The notes: a model not told the origin generated them from the letters alone. A stretch of DNA of 64,000 bases from Agrypnia vestita (GCA_016648135.1 JADDOH010023149.1:62001-126000); one strand, 5' to 3'; counted from the stretch's first letter, positions 1 through 11,665 are shown. Made by a program: numbers and translations.

Positions 1-720
1 TTTAAACCTATTCACATGTGCATCGTGACCTTTTTACTTGCTTTTCTTTGCATGCAAGACGATGCGTTCAGAAATCATGACTGTCGCGATCTGTCAAAAC
101 AAAAATTTCCCGTTCGGGCGCCCGCCGTGTTTTACAAGCCTGCGCGTTCTAGACGTTTCTGGATCATTCTCGACTGTACGGGATTGTTCTAAATTTTTTT
201 GAGGTAACAACATTATAAAGAACAGGAATTATATTGAATCAGATTTGTTAATGAACTACTTTTATTTTTTACCCCTTTTCCTGTCTCAAAGATTCAAAAA
301 AGACTTCAAAAAAGTTGGTAACGTACGCTCCAACAGACGTCTATAAAAATCAATTAGTTTCATTTATATAATAATAATTTTATGAAATTTATTAATAATA
401 TTAGAATTCGTAGCCGGTCTGTAAAGTGTTAGGGTTCAATAACAATGTGTAAACACGGTGAGCGAGCGGACTCAATTGACCCCCTGGGACCCGGCCCCGG
501 ATCCGGCAACATAAAGGATTCCATTGAAAGAGAAATGACACGCCAATGATAGACGTGTGTTTTTTGATGTTTCTGAATTTTAAATGACACCGTGAACACT
601 GAAAATACGCCATTTTGTGAAAAAAATGTCTTTCATTTTGTAGGTAGGTAATTCAGCAATTTATTTATTAATTCATTTGTGCGTACGAAGTACCATTAAA
701 CGAATACTACAATTGGGTTT
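1..720. other. unclassified intergenic sequence
   Basis: No gene or repeat recognised. Mostly AT-rich, with a GC-rich patch near 475-510 and a GC-richer stretch near 60-180. Short open frames here have no family resemblance. Confidence 0.5.
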
Positions 721-1354
721 AAAAGCAAAGGCAGCAATATTATATTGAGATGTTTCTGAGACAAATACAAAACCTGTCTCTACTCAAGGAAATTTCTCTG
801 AAATTGATGAGACATATTATGGAAGATAACAAACTAACTAACAAACCATCGCACAATTTTCACGCAGGAGCAGGCAGAGAGGATGGAACACCACATTCCT
901 CTATTCTGGCACACCACTTTTTCATCGGGTACATTTATAAATCTTCTCATGCGGTTGTTGAGGCTTTTAACAGGGCCATCCTCTAACACCTGTAGTATCT
1001 GATAATTCCAGGTCTTTCGCGGACGCCCTCTAATCCTGTCGCCTTCAACACTTGCCCCATATATTTTCTTAACCACTTTTACCACGCACATATGCTCTAC
1101 ATGATCATTTCAGCTCTTCTTTCTTTATTCTATCTACCATATTACAGCCAGCACTACATTCACTTCTAGTTTGTTCATTTCTCACTCTATCTACCAAAGA
1201 TTTTCCACACAAGCGTTTTTGTAACCGAAAATGAGATTATGGGAGATAAGATTTTAAAAACAAATATAAAGCATCTATAAATACATATTTAACTTTTAAA
1301 TATCGATATTGCTGTGTTTACTATCAAATTATGGACATTGCTGCTTTTGCTATT
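721..1354. mobile_element. MITE family A, interrupted by a LINE fragment
   Basis: The left end reads AAAAGCAAAGGCAGCAATAT. The right end (1331-1354) is its imperfect inverse, with GGACATTGCTGCTTTTGCTA. The first ~110 bp match the copy at 43953-44340, which lacks the internal insertion. The middle here is occupied by a non-LTR RT tail (830-1220), so this is a nested pair. A further orphan terminus of the same type lies at 1478-1504. No transposase is present; superfamily unknown. Confidence 0.55.
830..1220 (-). pseudogene. non-LTR retrotransposon RT C-terminal fragment
   Basis: On the minus strand the frame reads VKKIYGASVEGDRIRGRPRK, then an LEDGPVKSLNNR segment and VVCQNRGMWCSILSA. This is the C-terminal tail typical of ORF2 from non-LTR retrotransposons (the 'GRPRKTW' segment downstream of the RT domain). 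Related tails lie at 4876-5262, 10173-10880, 34784-35145 and 38580-39085. On the element's sense strand the 3' end carries a short GTTA-type tail (830-847). It is 5'-truncated, and a match to the family's CACACAT-type upstream segment continues to about 1215. No complete RT or endonuclease; inactive. Confidence 0.75.
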
Positions 1355-1728
1355 TACATAATTGGATATAGGTAATTTTACTACGAGTTTTCAGTCTAAA
1401 ACCGACATTAACTCTCACTTTGGTATGGAGCGGCCATTTTATTACTACATACATCCTTAGGGGTTGATTGTTTGAAGTGGATATTGCTGCATTTGCTTTG
1501 AAAGTGATTTGGAAAAACGGTTCTGGAAGACTTACAGCTATATTTGTTTTAAAATTTCGTATTCAGCAAATCCTAAATTAGTTATAATCGGTGGCTGTAT
1601 TTGTAACATTATATGTAATTATAATTTCGTTGTAACAGAAATATAGACGGACGGAAGGCCAGACAGACAACAAAATTATCATAATTGGGATTTTTTATTT
1701 TTTTTCATAACTACATAGGTAAATACTT

Positions 1729-1783
1729 ATTCTTTAGGAGCTGACATATAAAAGCACATTAATTTTTGACGGGTTACAGCTGG
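1729..1783 (+). mobile_element. Helitron-type 3' terminus
   Basis: Ends TTGACGGGTTACAGCTGG followed by T. The same terminal string, with a GTCA-TTTT-TGAC hairpin just upstream, occurs at 13203-13228 and 59576-59600. A short hairpin about ten bases before a CTRR end (here CTGG) is the Helitron 3' signature. The hairpin is degraded in this copy and the 5' end was not located. Confidence 0.5.
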
Positions 1784-1789
1784 TGATAA

Positions 1790-2501
1790 CATATATTCTA
1801 GACAAAATATGTAAATAGACAAAACATGTAAATAGCTATTCTATTTAAACATTTTATGTTTCTCATTATGTAAAATGTCATTTCAGGGCGTATTAATAAA
1901 TAAATAAAAATAAATAGTTTTTAAATAATAAGCGCTATTTGGCGAAAAGTAATTCATTTACACACATGTACAATTGGAAATATAATATATTTATTACCAC
2001 AAAACTATCAACATCTCAAAATTGACAACAAATTTTTAATTATGTCGTGCCTTTATGAAATTTGCATACAAATTCACTATATTCCTTGCCAAATTTCACT
2101 ATTCCCTTGCCGAGATATTTAAATTAACTATCTTGAATTTCAACGCTTCCAAATTTTGCAAAGTTCATTTTTGGAACCCTCTCCATTCTCATAGCTACCC
2201 TGTCCTCTAGAACCATACAATTGTATTCCTAATTATGCTCAATTTCACTCTAGGATCCTCACAAAAATAAATTCAACCATTTCAGACGTGTCACCCTCCC
2301 TTTTGCTGGACCTGAATTTGCATACAGCGTTATTTTTTGCTTGACAAAATAATTTTTCCACTTTAAAAGAATTTTAAAATCAAAACTATATATGAGTCCC
2401 GTCAATAATTCGTCAACAACAATTATAAATTATTACTACTTTTAGTACGGGCAGTACTAAAAGTAGAAATAATAACTTTTTAATAAAACTAATAAAAGCT
2501 C
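1790..2501. other. AT-rich unclassified sequence
   Basis: Nothing recognised. A purple-rich inverted pair around 2436-2475 (CTACTTTTAGTAC, then GTACTAAAAGTAG) forms a short hairpin. Confidence 0.4.
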
Positions 2502-2723
2502 TTGAACCATAGCCAATTTTTCCTAACCAAAGAACATGTTTCCGTGTCCAGATTAACACTCATACGCCCATTCTCACAAACGTCAGTTTTTAATGCTAAG
2601 GCTTTTAAAATGAATGAAAAAAAATATTTTCAACCCCGATACCGGAATCCATTAACAGGTGAAACTATTCTGAAGCATACTGAAGGTGTAGAAAAATATA
2701 TTTACAGAATGTATCAGAGCTGA
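2502..2723 (+). CDS. possible coding fragment, 73 codons, function unknown
   Basis: Open frame with a fairly balanced composition (RLTLIRPFSQTS, then KMNEKKYFQPRYRNPLTGET). The basic, Ser-rich start without acidic residues resembles a mitochondrial presequence, but I do not recognise the protein. There is no obvious splice site or promoter, and the flanks are repeat-rich. It may be one exon, a processed pseudogene or chance. Confidence 0.2.
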   Translation: MNHSQFFLTKEHVSVSRLTLIRPFSQTSVFNAKAFKMNEKKYFQPRYRNPLTGETILKHTEGVEKYIYRMYQS

Positions 2724-2739
2724 TCCACAATACTTTAGG

Positions 2740-3354
2740 GAAGTTTAAGTAAGTTTCTTGCCTGAATTACGACGAAAAGCGACTTTAAAATTTTCATTTT
2801 TTTTTTCATTATCTCTGACTTATCTTCTGTAAAAAATTCAATTATCATATAATTAATTTATATAGAATATTTTAAATTCTCCTGATTAACAAAGGTCAAA
2901 TAAAATAATTAAAATCTTGTAGAAAAATAATGTTTCAAATTTTCAACAGTAGGCACATAGTTTTTTATTTTTTGTTTATTAAGAATCCAAATTTACAATT
3001 TTCAAATTAAATACATTATTTTTTGGAACCGCCTATCACAGACCAACAGTTACGTTTGTACCCGTAGTACACTATCCAAAACAAATTATCAATTATATTT
3101 ATCTTCTCCCTAGACATAGTATTATTGTATTAATAAATTATATATTTCTTTCCAATACATAAATATCGATAAATACAATCACACCAAAGTCGTATAACTT
3201 CTACCGCGAGCACATTAATACGCGCTCTTCCAATTTTTTTATATGAAAACTGCTTCATATCATGAAAGAATATATAAGAAAGATATATATAAAATAGGAG
3301 CAAAGTGATATATAAAATATTATATATTTTTTATACACTTTCTGAAAACACAAT
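2740..3354. other. AT-rich sequence, possible decayed foldback piece
   Basis: 2755-2860 weakly resembles the arm of the foldback family seen at 26371 and 36986 (CCTGAATTACGA, then GACTTATCTTCTGTAAA). The rest is unclassified. Confidence 0.25.
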
Positions 3355-3560
3355 TATAAGATTTTATCTGGAAATAATAGAATCACAGAGACGAAGCTAT
3401 TTATATGGGTAAAACGTGTTTTAGTGTCTTTATATGACCTTTATGAGCTGGCTTAAGTGATCACTCTACACAATGCAACGTTCACCAATTCCACCGTAAA
3501 AACTTCCACACCCTATCTAATTTTTGAAAGTTGTATAGGAATATGTTCTCAATCAGTATC
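3355..3560. repeat. dispersed foldback family X, partial copy
   Basis: Shares AGACGAAGCTATTTATA, GGCTTAAGTGATCACT and GCAACGTTCACCAATT with copies near 17330, 24115, 25225, 26000, 26985, 29790 and 40865. Copies occur in both orientations and sometimes as inverted pairs. No coding capacity. Confidence 0.6.
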
Positions 3561-4604
3561 TTTCAAATTTTTCTACGGACTATGGTAGAGACATCTGTGG
3601 TTTATATAGATTTCATAGCTGGTATTGATACCTCTACATTTTAATGTGGAATATAAAGCAATATTATTTTTAATATACACATGATAATCTTTCGAATTAC
3701 TTAACTTATAGACTAGAATATGCCTGAAAATGATTTTTTTCATTTTTTTGAGTTGTTTAATGAACTATTTTTTATATTTATAACCATATTTTTTATAACT
3801 ATATTTTTATATATATATTATATGTTCTGAGAACACAATTACTGGATTATGTCGACAGAGGTATAATTATTAATTAAGAATATTTAAATTAAAATATTGT
3901 TGTAATATCGACATTTCTTTATTTAGCCATCCAATTTCATAGTAATTTTATACACCCATTTACAAATCAAATCAAATTATTTTTCGATACTAAAGGAAGA
4001 CAAATGTATGTGATTTGAAATGCTTATCTGTTCTTACAAACGTACCTGTACTGCTCGGTAGGGATCTCTTTATCTGAAAATGCATTGAAATCATAAATAC
4101 AAGAGCGCGATATAGAATGTGGAAGAAGCGAGCTGGGCGGGTATAATTTAGTGTGGGTGTGGGAAAAGTAGAAGGCATAAATAAAAAAGCCATTCCCATC
4201 TCATATCATTATTCAAATTTGAGATAGCTCCCTCTCCCTCTCTCTCCTTTCCACCGGCATTTGAAATAAAATTCTCCGATATGTAGAAGGACACTGCGCC
4301 GAAAATATTTAGTTTCGCTAAAAAAAATATTTTAAATTCTTTCTAACTAATTGACCACCACGCCACTCTTCGCAGGGGTAAGCAGAAAAGATATGCCCTG
4401 GCACAGCACTTTTACCTTTCATATTCATTTTCATGCATGCTCTTTGGTTGCTCAAGCATTTAATATTAAAATTAAATATTATTAAATAAATGGTACAAAA
4501 TATTTTTATCACAAAAAAAAAATTCAAAATCTTGTTTTGTAACATTTTATATGTTTATTTAACAGCATGTACAAACATTACCTACATATTTCATATCTGT
4601 GATA
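3561..4604. other. AT-rich intergenic sequence
   Basis: No gene found. There is a CT-rich tract at 4228-4252. Open frames at 3990-4199 and 4318-4545 on the minus strand have no recognisable features. Confidence 0.4.
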
Positions 4605-4835
4605 TAAAAACAAAGGCAGCAATATCCAAAAAATTAAAAAAATATTTTGAATATTGTCATTGAGAATTACTAATTTAAAATATACTGAATTCTAGATTTT
4701 ACGAATCTATCCCTTTCAAAATCATGTTTATAATAAATATAAGGCTATGTTTCCTATAAAATCTCGAACTGAGTACATTATAAATTAGTAATCCTCGATG
4801 ATTGCATTAAATTTTTTTTAGATATTGTTTTTTAC
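4605..4835. mobile_element. MITE family B
   Basis: Begins AAAACAAAGGCAGCAATATC and ends with the inverse GATATTGTTTTTTAC. The interior matches 12548-12720 and 17820-18030 (ATACTGAATTCTAGATTTTA, AAAATCATGTTTATAA) and is itself largely self-complementary. Its termini resemble family A at 721 and 43953. Confidence 0.6.
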
Positions 4836-4875
4836 CCCACATATAATTTCTGTTTACTAAAAACATATACTTCTA

Positions 4876-5262
4876 ACGTTTCCCGTGGGCGTAAGCCGAG
4901 GGGGATAGAGCGCCTCACTTTTCTGTCCTGACATACAACTCTCGCCTCATCCACGTTCATTCATCTTCGCATGCAAGCTCGCGGTTGTTGAGACTTCTAA
5001 TGGGACCATCTCCAGTATCTAGTTGATCTGGTCATGCCACGTCTTCCGTGATTGCCCTCTCTTTCTGGCTCCGTCAACACTTGCGTTGTATATCTTTCTT
5101 TCCATTCTTTCCTCATTCATTCGTTTAACATGCACAAACCACCTAAACGACCCCTTTTTAATTCTATTAATTATGCTGAGATCAGCTTTACATTAATTCC
5201 TAATATCTTCATTCTTTACTCTATCGTAAAAGGATTTACCACACATACGTCTAAGGGATCTA
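4876..5262 (-). pseudogene. non-LTR RT C-terminal fragment
   Basis: Same family as 10173-10880: the minus strand encodes a decayed RGRKRGQSRKTWHDQIN-like stretch, with the nucleotide strings CATACAACTCTCGCCTCATC and GTTGTTGAG in common. 5'-truncated and frameshifted. The tetranucleotide 3' tail seen in sister copies has been lost. Confidence 0.65.
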
Positions 5263-5279
5263 AGGGAAAAATTATATAA

Positions 5280-6140
5280 AATTATTTATTTATTTATTTT
5301 ATTTTGGGGAAAATTAACAGCAAAACAACAATCTTAAAAATATGAACTAATGGTTTTTAAAATTATGCCAATTACAAATTTTCCACTGAAAATAATAATT
5401 TACTTACTTTAATGGCGAGTGGATAAGGTAGAGGGGAATGTGGGACGGGAGTAAAAGGGAAGATATAATGTACAAATTAGTTTGGGTGCGGTAGTGTAGA
5501 TATTGTTTGTTTTATGTTTCTTATTGTTGAGTTGAAAATGTCAATGTGGTGATAGTTTGTGTTAAATGAATTTATGAATCTGTACATAAAGGAGTTTTGT
5601 TATGAGTTGGTCTTACAAAAGGGGAGATGAAAACTAGGTGAATGTCTGTTATTGCGAGTTGGTATGTGGTAAGATATTCGTTGAAGAAGTTCCGGACTAT
5701 CAACTAGATTGTGTGTTATTTTGAATAGCATCACCGCGTCAGCTATGTTTCTTCGACGAGTTAAACTAGAGCTCGTATTATGGTGAGTATAATAAAAAAT
5801 TTAAAATGTAATATTATAAGTGTAATTTATTACATAAAAGCATTGTACGTAGGTACCTACTAAACTAATAAATAATTAAATAATTAAAAAATAATAATGA
5901 TTTTAATAAAATAAAAAAATTTGCATACAACCACTATTTATTGAATAATGAAAACATTTTGGAGCCAAAAGTCAGGATACAACGAAGACATTAATAAGAA
6001 CAAAAAATATGAATATGGATGTTGAATAATAATTGGGAACTTACGTTAAAACAAATTTAAAACATAACTATTTGCAAAAAGGATTTGGTTATTTATAATA
6101 TTTAATATATTCTATTAACCTTTCTCTATTTTTTTGACAT
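5280..6140. other. AT-rich intergenic sequence
   Basis: A simple ATTT tract lies at 5282-5300. Nothing else recognised. Confidence 0.4.
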
Positions 6141-6147
6141 TTGATCA

Positions 6148-6262
6148 ATCCAGATCTTTCGTAGACGTACTGTGTTCCTGTAGAATTTAACATTCTTCTC
6201 GTGTATTTTCATTAAAATTCTCTTCTCGGTCACACGTTCTACATCACTGAACCATCTCAGTG
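6148..6262 (-). pseudogene. short non-LTR RT tail scrap
   Basis: The minus strand reads LRWFSDVERVTEKRILMKIH and then a VRLRKIWID segment, matching the 'LRWFGHVERM...GRPRLTWID' region of the RT tail. Only about 40 codons remain. Confidence 0.5.
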
Positions 6263-6359
6263 ATCTTATTTATTCAAATAAATATTTGTATATTGATTCT
6301 TGAAAAAATATTTCTGTGGAAGATTCATAATGAATATAGAATTCATCGTCTTTATGTAT

Positions 6360-6813
6360 ATTTTAAAAGGCAAGACAGAGGGTCGCAGAAGGACTGGCCT
6401 ACCAGGAAGGAGAACGTTCTAGAAGATTCCCAAAAGTTCTATAAGGTTCCAAACTGACTGGCGGAGTTCGATAGAATTCTAAAATGTTCTGAAAGGAGAA
6501 CATTCATGAAGATTTCCGAAAGTTCTACAAGGTTCCAAACTGAGTGGCGAAGTGTGTCGGTGAGTCTAGAAGGTTCCAGAACGTTCTATAAAGCTTTAGA
6601 AAATTCTAGAAGGAGAAGGTTCCAAACTGAGTGGCGGAGTTTATCGGTGAGTCCAGAAGGGTCCAGAATGCTCTAGAAAGTTCTGGATGGAGAAAGTTTC
6701 AGAAAGTTCTATAAGGTTCGAATCACAGGTGCCGAAACCAAAAAAAACAGACGTGAACGCAGTTCTATACTCACTGAATTATGGTCCCGGGCGGAGCCGG
6801 GCCCAACAGCTAG
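6360..6813 (+). mobile_element. Helitron-like 3' portion with heat-shock-element-like array
   Basis: The 3' end has the hairpin CCCGG-GCGGAG-CCGGG (6786-6801), then CCCAACAGCTAG with CTAG at 6810-6813 followed by T, as Helitrons require. Upstream are three imperfect ~100-bp repeats containing CCAAACTGAGTGGCGGAG and many GAAnnTTC units. The 5' TC end was not identified and no Rep/helicase is present, so this is a non-autonomous or truncated copy. Confidence 0.65.
6411..6623. promoter_or_regulatory. array of heat-shock-element-like motifs
   Basis: Two perfect alternating four-unit elements (nGAAn nTTCn nGAAn nTTCn) lie at 6411-6430 and 6568-6587. A three-unit element is at 6497-6511 and near-perfect units are at 6603-6623 and 6675-6719. 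HSF trimers bind three or more such units. Binding and heat response are inferred only. Confidence 0.55.
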
Positions 6814-6814
6814 T

Positions 6815-7490
6815 AGATAAATAAAAAGACAATTGAAAATTTTCTTGTTTATTCTTATCGTGATAAATTTTTTTTTAACTATTTAATATAGTATAGGTTT
6901 TTTTTGCACGTGATTGTAAGTCTACATTTTTGAACATGGCTGCTTTAATGGGTCTCCTAGGAAGTCCTGTATTTTGGATCGGGGCAAGCGAGTTGTTTTG
7001 CGGAGAAACTAAAATATGACGTATCTTCAAAAGCGTACATCGGCGCAGAAACCACAGGTACATTATCGGCGCGCAGTAAGAGATTCCCGCCAAACCGTGA
7101 AGCTAAATAGAGTAGCGCTCCTGGCGGCGCATTTTATAACATCCATTGAATTGGTGCGCCGATACTCCCATCTAGCGGTGGGCGCAGAGGCGAAGCAAGG
7201 CTCCTGGACGCCGTGCGCTTTCAGTTATTATTTATAATAATAGATTGAGTACTTAGAAAGGTGCGTAACTTGTGATGATTAAACAATTTAAGTAATTGAA
7301 CGTTTCGGCGTTAACTTTGTGGAAATCTATTTTCAACAAATTTTTTAAAAATAGTGGAAAAAACAAAGTTCAGTGTTTTATTTCATAATTTGTTAAACAA
7401 TTTCAATTTATTTTATATTATTTATTGAATTGGCTTTAACTTTGTGGAATGACATATTATAATTATGTGTAAATATAGCACTCTAACAAT
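6815..7490. other. unclassified, with a GC-richer patch
   Basis: 7060-7215 is GC-richer and includes CCCATCTAGCGGTGGGCGC, loosely like the CTCF-type core CCATCTAGnGG; a related CATCTAGCGG lies at 30330. No gene recognised. Confidence 0.35.
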
Positions 7491-7493
7491 ATA

Positions 7494-7602
7494 ATTATAT
7501 ATAAATATATTGTCTAAGACCACTTGTGAGTTTATGATAAACTGTAGTGTGTACTCATAAACTTACAAGTGGTCTTAGACAAGTGCTATATTTATATATA
7601 AT
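7494..7602. repeat. long inverted repeat / hairpin
   Basis: The left arm TTGTCTAAGACCACTTGTGA (from 7510) pairs with the right arm ending at 7582 (TCACAAGT is TTACAAGT here, GGTCTTAGACAA). AT-rich outer arms extend it. The loop is about 16 nt and only one or two mismatches occur in ~28 bp. Probably a small foldback element. Confidence 0.7.
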
Positions 7603-8504
7603 TATAAATTAATTGTCTCATAAATTTTCTAATTCAAGATCATCTTTAATATACAAGTATTAATATAAAATTAATACTAGTATATTAATTAATACCTATG
7701 ATAAGACATTTATTCCAGTGTAGCCAAGTTGATTCATGGATGATAATCAATACTTATGGTCGCAAGAGTCTATAAACAATGGTAATTACGCATTATCGAA
7801 GTCTCTCGAATACTCCACACAGAATCAACTATACTATTCTTGAAGAAACCATAAATCACTAGAAATATGGAAAAAATATTCTCGTTGCATCGCAAACTCT
7901 GACATTTATGTATAAAAGCGATGCAAGCACGCTCACGATCCCCCGATTCTTTTAAAAATAATACACAATATAAATACTCAATTATCAAACTTATAAAATG
8001 AAAATTTTATTGAATACACTGTACCAGATTACTCTACAGGTAGATTCCTGCCGAACTTATGAGTCGAAAATTTTAAACCAAATGTCCTAACCGTCATATA
8101 TTAATAGTTATTATGGAGATAAACAAGTTCAAAGTTTGTTTTTTTTTTACAATTTTTACTTATCTTGTGTAGAATTTTGGACTATCATTTAAGTAACTTA
8201 TGTCAAATATTTAAAATTTAAATGTTTAAATAAACATACCAAAAGACTTCTGCTGAACCAAGTGGTGAAAAGGAAAGTCAATAAAACTAAAGCAAAATAC
8301 ATGCTCATTAACAAATATTACACGCAAAATACAATTTTGTACACTTGAGCTGCAATTTAAATAAAAGATTGGATCCTTCTATGGATATCAAATGTCGTAT
8401 TGAGCAAGCTCGTGTAACCTATCCGCATGAAAAGATGCTCTGCATTCTTGATCTCAATCTTTAATTACGAATGCGAATGATAAGGTTAGGTTCTCGATAT
8501 TGTT
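7603..8504. other. AT-rich, with one decayed arm of foldback family E
   Basis: 8040-8205 matches one arm of the palindromic element at 36986-37520 (TTATGAGTCGAAAA, GACTATCATT, AAGTAACTTATGTCAA). The rest is unclassified. Confidence 0.4.
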
Positions 8505-8610
8505 TAATGGAATGAAAGCATGGACGCTTACAGAGGAATCGGTAAGATGATTTGAAACATTGGAGATGTGGATCTTTGAAGATTTGATAGATAAGTAAGG
8601 GAGATGCCGA
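8505..8610 (+). pseudogene. short non-LTR RT scrap
   Basis: Reads NGMKAWTLTEESVR, a stop, then FETLEMWIFEDLI, matching the 'YGMEAWTLTEE..RRLEAFEMWIYRR' segment of the same RT family seen at 38580. About 35 codons, with one stop. Confidence 0.5.
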
Positions 8611-10100
8611 GTAAGCAGGATCTCAGCCATAGAAAAACAAATTTCTCTTTTTGCTTTCTTCTACTAATTGCAGAGTTTTGCTGGCATTCGTGGTCAGCAG
8701 CAAGCAAAGACTAAAATACAACTATGCTCAGAATTTAGATTACAGACTGAAAGATATAAAACTGTTTTAAATGTTTAATTGTTATTTATGGTTTTTGTGT
8801 TTAATTTGTAGAACTCCATATTTATTTTTAGCGAAATTTAAAATAAATTAAAATGTAATATTTATTATTAATGAAATTTAAAAAATTATTATCATTACTG
8901 AAATTTAAAATAAATCAAATTTTGATAAATATTATTATTAAGTCGCGGCGCGCCCCGCGGCAGTCCGGCCCTGTGAGATCCGCACACTAGCAAGCCCGGT
9001 AGGCTAGATGGTAGCTATTGCGCGTTAATAATTAATACAGAGGAACCGTAACGGCGGGGGGGGGGCAACCCCACCGCACAGGGTGGTTATTAAATCATAC
9101 CAAATATACACAAATGTATGCTACACTACAAAATTCGATATTCATACGAGCTATGGCTACCTACTACAAAAACAGCGAACTAAAGATGTAAATTCAATTC
9201 AAGTTATAATAGAAAAAATATCTATAATTTTGTATATATGGCGATGAGATGCAAATTACTAGGTTATATTTGAATCTGTACCCATAAGCTATGATATTTT
9301 AATAAATACTAAAATATTTGTTCTTTCATAATTGAATCCTCTATTAAACAAAACAATTTTTTAAGAATAAAAGCTGATTTTTTCAAAAATTTCATTCCAA
9401 ATCAAGTAGAATTAAAATGTCTTGCAATAAAGTGTGACTTATTTATTAAAACAAGGTTTCTAAGAGAACTTAGAAGTAGAATTTTCAAACGTATACGTCA
9501 CCAGCCGATATACCAGGTTGTGTACCAAGAAATTATTTTTTTTCATGTATATATTTTGGTGGTTTGTGATTTTTAATTAATACATTGTGGAGTATATAAA
9601 AAACTGACAAAAAATATTGAGATTTATGAAAAAAACCTATATCCAATCCAAAAACATCACATCGTAATTTTTTTAAGATTCGAATTTTTTGAATGAATGA
9701 AAGGAAGTATTTATGTGCAGATATTTATTTGCCACAACACAGCCATACTCAAGCAAAAAATTATGTTGGAAACGAAAGAAAGTCCACCCGATCCCATGAT
9801 GGAGACACGACTGATGACACCACGGCGTCGCTGATATCTCTCACAGAAAGCCTTCTTTGTTCTCGGTCATCACTTTTCGCACGTTCTGGAACTTACTTTG
9901 TTACCAAGTGACGATGAGACAGTTATTTATGTCTGAGAATATACATGACCAGCAAGACCACATGTGCGTGGGTCGGCTGGGTCGCCACAGTTCTTTCGTC
10001 ACCATGTTTAATTATTTCAATTCTCTGTTTAAATCATGCAGAGCACTTGAACGTTTATAATATTTCATCATAAAACACACATTCTCCAAAAAACTATTCA
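8611..10100. other. unclassified, with a GC-rich patch
   Basis: 8941-9075 is strongly GC-rich, with a run of ten G, in AT-rich surroundings. No rRNA, tRNA or gene recognised. Open frames at 9693-9911 and 9857-10060 look like chance. Confidence 0.35.
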
Positions 10101-10106
10101 CAGGTG

Positions 10107-10172
<66 letters not shown>
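10107..10172. repeat. (ACTT)n microsatellite, ~16.5 units
   Basis: An uninterrupted 66-bp tetranucleotide run. It abuts the 3' end of the minus-strand RT fragment that follows, so on the element strand it is a (TAAG)n tail. Confidence 0.95.
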
Positions 10173-10880
10173 CATCACGCCGTTTCCTCGTGGGGGTAGG
10201 CAGAGAGGATAGAGCGCCACACTCTTCTTTCCTGATATACAACTCTCGCCTCATCCACATTCATACATCTTCGCACGCAAAAACTCGCCGGTTTTTGAGG
10301 CTTCTAACGGGACCATCTTCCAGTTATGCTAATTAATCTGGTTAATCTAATCATGCCACTTCTTCCGCGGTCGCCCTCTCTTTCTGGCGCCATCAAAACT
10401 TGCCTTACATATTTATCTGACCATTCTTTCCTTATTCATTCGTCCAACATGCCCAAAGTATCTGAGCTTTTTTAATTCTATTAATTATTCTAAGATCAGC
10501 TGTAGATACATTCCTAATATCTGCATTCTTTACTCTATCATAATTGGACTTGTCACACATACGTCTGAGGGCTCTCTTCTCCACTGCATTCAATCTACTT
10601 TCGTTTCTCTTCTAACAGCTCCAGGATTCACTTCCATACTTCAGTGTTGGTACCAGAATTCCATTATGTACCGCTAGTTTTGCCTCGGTAATTCATACAT
10701 ATTTCTACTAGAAAATATTGTGTTCAAAGCACCGTTGACCCTAATCCCCGCAGTCACTCTCCTTTCGATATCTTTCTCAACATTGGTGGCAACGTTGTCA
10801 ATACTGCCATTGAAATTTTGACATATTTTAGACTTGAGATAGTGAATTAAGCATTTCCGTCTTGCTTTTGGGTTTCAAAT
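10173..10880 (-). pseudogene. non-LTR retrotransposon RT 3' region
   Basis: The longest copy of this family in the window. The minus strand reads VNGALNTIFSSR, AVHNGILVPTLKYGSESW, NESRLNAVEKRALRRMCDKS, DRVKNADIRN, then a degraded GRPRK-like tail and RRVWRSILSAYP. This is the region after RT motif YADD plus the C-terminal tail. Frameshifts and stops break it. The (TAAG)n tail at 10107-10172 marks the 3' end. Confidence 0.8.
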
Positions 10881-11665
10881 CAATGCAGCCAGTTCCCTGA
10901 TATTTTCCGTTGTCGTTTCATATGATCAAATTACCATTTTAACTTTTGATATGCACAGATATTAATAAAGGTATGAAACGTTGTCGAACACCCCTGTGAA
11001 TTTGTTAGTTGTGTATGGATAAAAAGTGGGGGTGGTTATTTGAACTGAAACGGGCAGGAGGGGGCGGGTGGCAAGTTTGAACACTCTTTCACTCTGGTGA
11101 GATGAATCCTCCGACTAAAGTTTCCTCATTGAGTGGTGGTGAGTATTGCGGGGGGTGGTATCGTGGAACAATCGCTCGTGAGGGTGGATTTGATAATTGT
11201 TTGTGAAAGTTGAGTGAAACGTGGTAGACGCGAGCGAGGAAGATGTGACAGGCAAAACGCTGATGCTAAAAAAATTATGACGCAGCGAATGATAAATCTT
11301 TTTCTCTATTAATGGATTGAAAATTCAAACCTGCATATTTTAACAGCAAATGTACGTTATACTAACCGATAACCGACGACAGTGAATGCATCTGTCAATG
11401 CAGTACGTGACTACCCAACATCCTGCAAATTCTCTGTATCCTCGGAGAATGGCCTAAAGATAAGAGAAAGACGTGTCGAGCAAAGCTGTGATGCTTAAGG
11501 AGTTATGATATTCATACTGAAAGGAATATCATTTTCACATTACTTACCAGTTAATATTGTGTATTGATCTATAAAAAGGGTAAAAAAATTTATAATAATT
11601 CAGGCCTGCAAATATGCTAAATAATTTAGATGATTATCATACTTTACACTTAAAAGAATATTATA
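10881..11665. other. unclassified intergenic sequence
   Basis: No gene found. 11040-11260 is G-rich on the plus strand and otherwise featureless. Confidence 0.35.

Noticed and set aside
7060..7215. insulator (CTCF-type) site
   Set aside because: Only a loose match to the core CCATCTAG; a motif scan with a background model is required before any claim.
8941..9075. rRNA fragment
   Set aside because: GC-rich, but no conserved rRNA segment could be recognised.
10107..10172. CRISPR-like or satellite array
   Set aside because: A pure tetranucleotide microsatellite without spacers; it is a LINE tail expansion.
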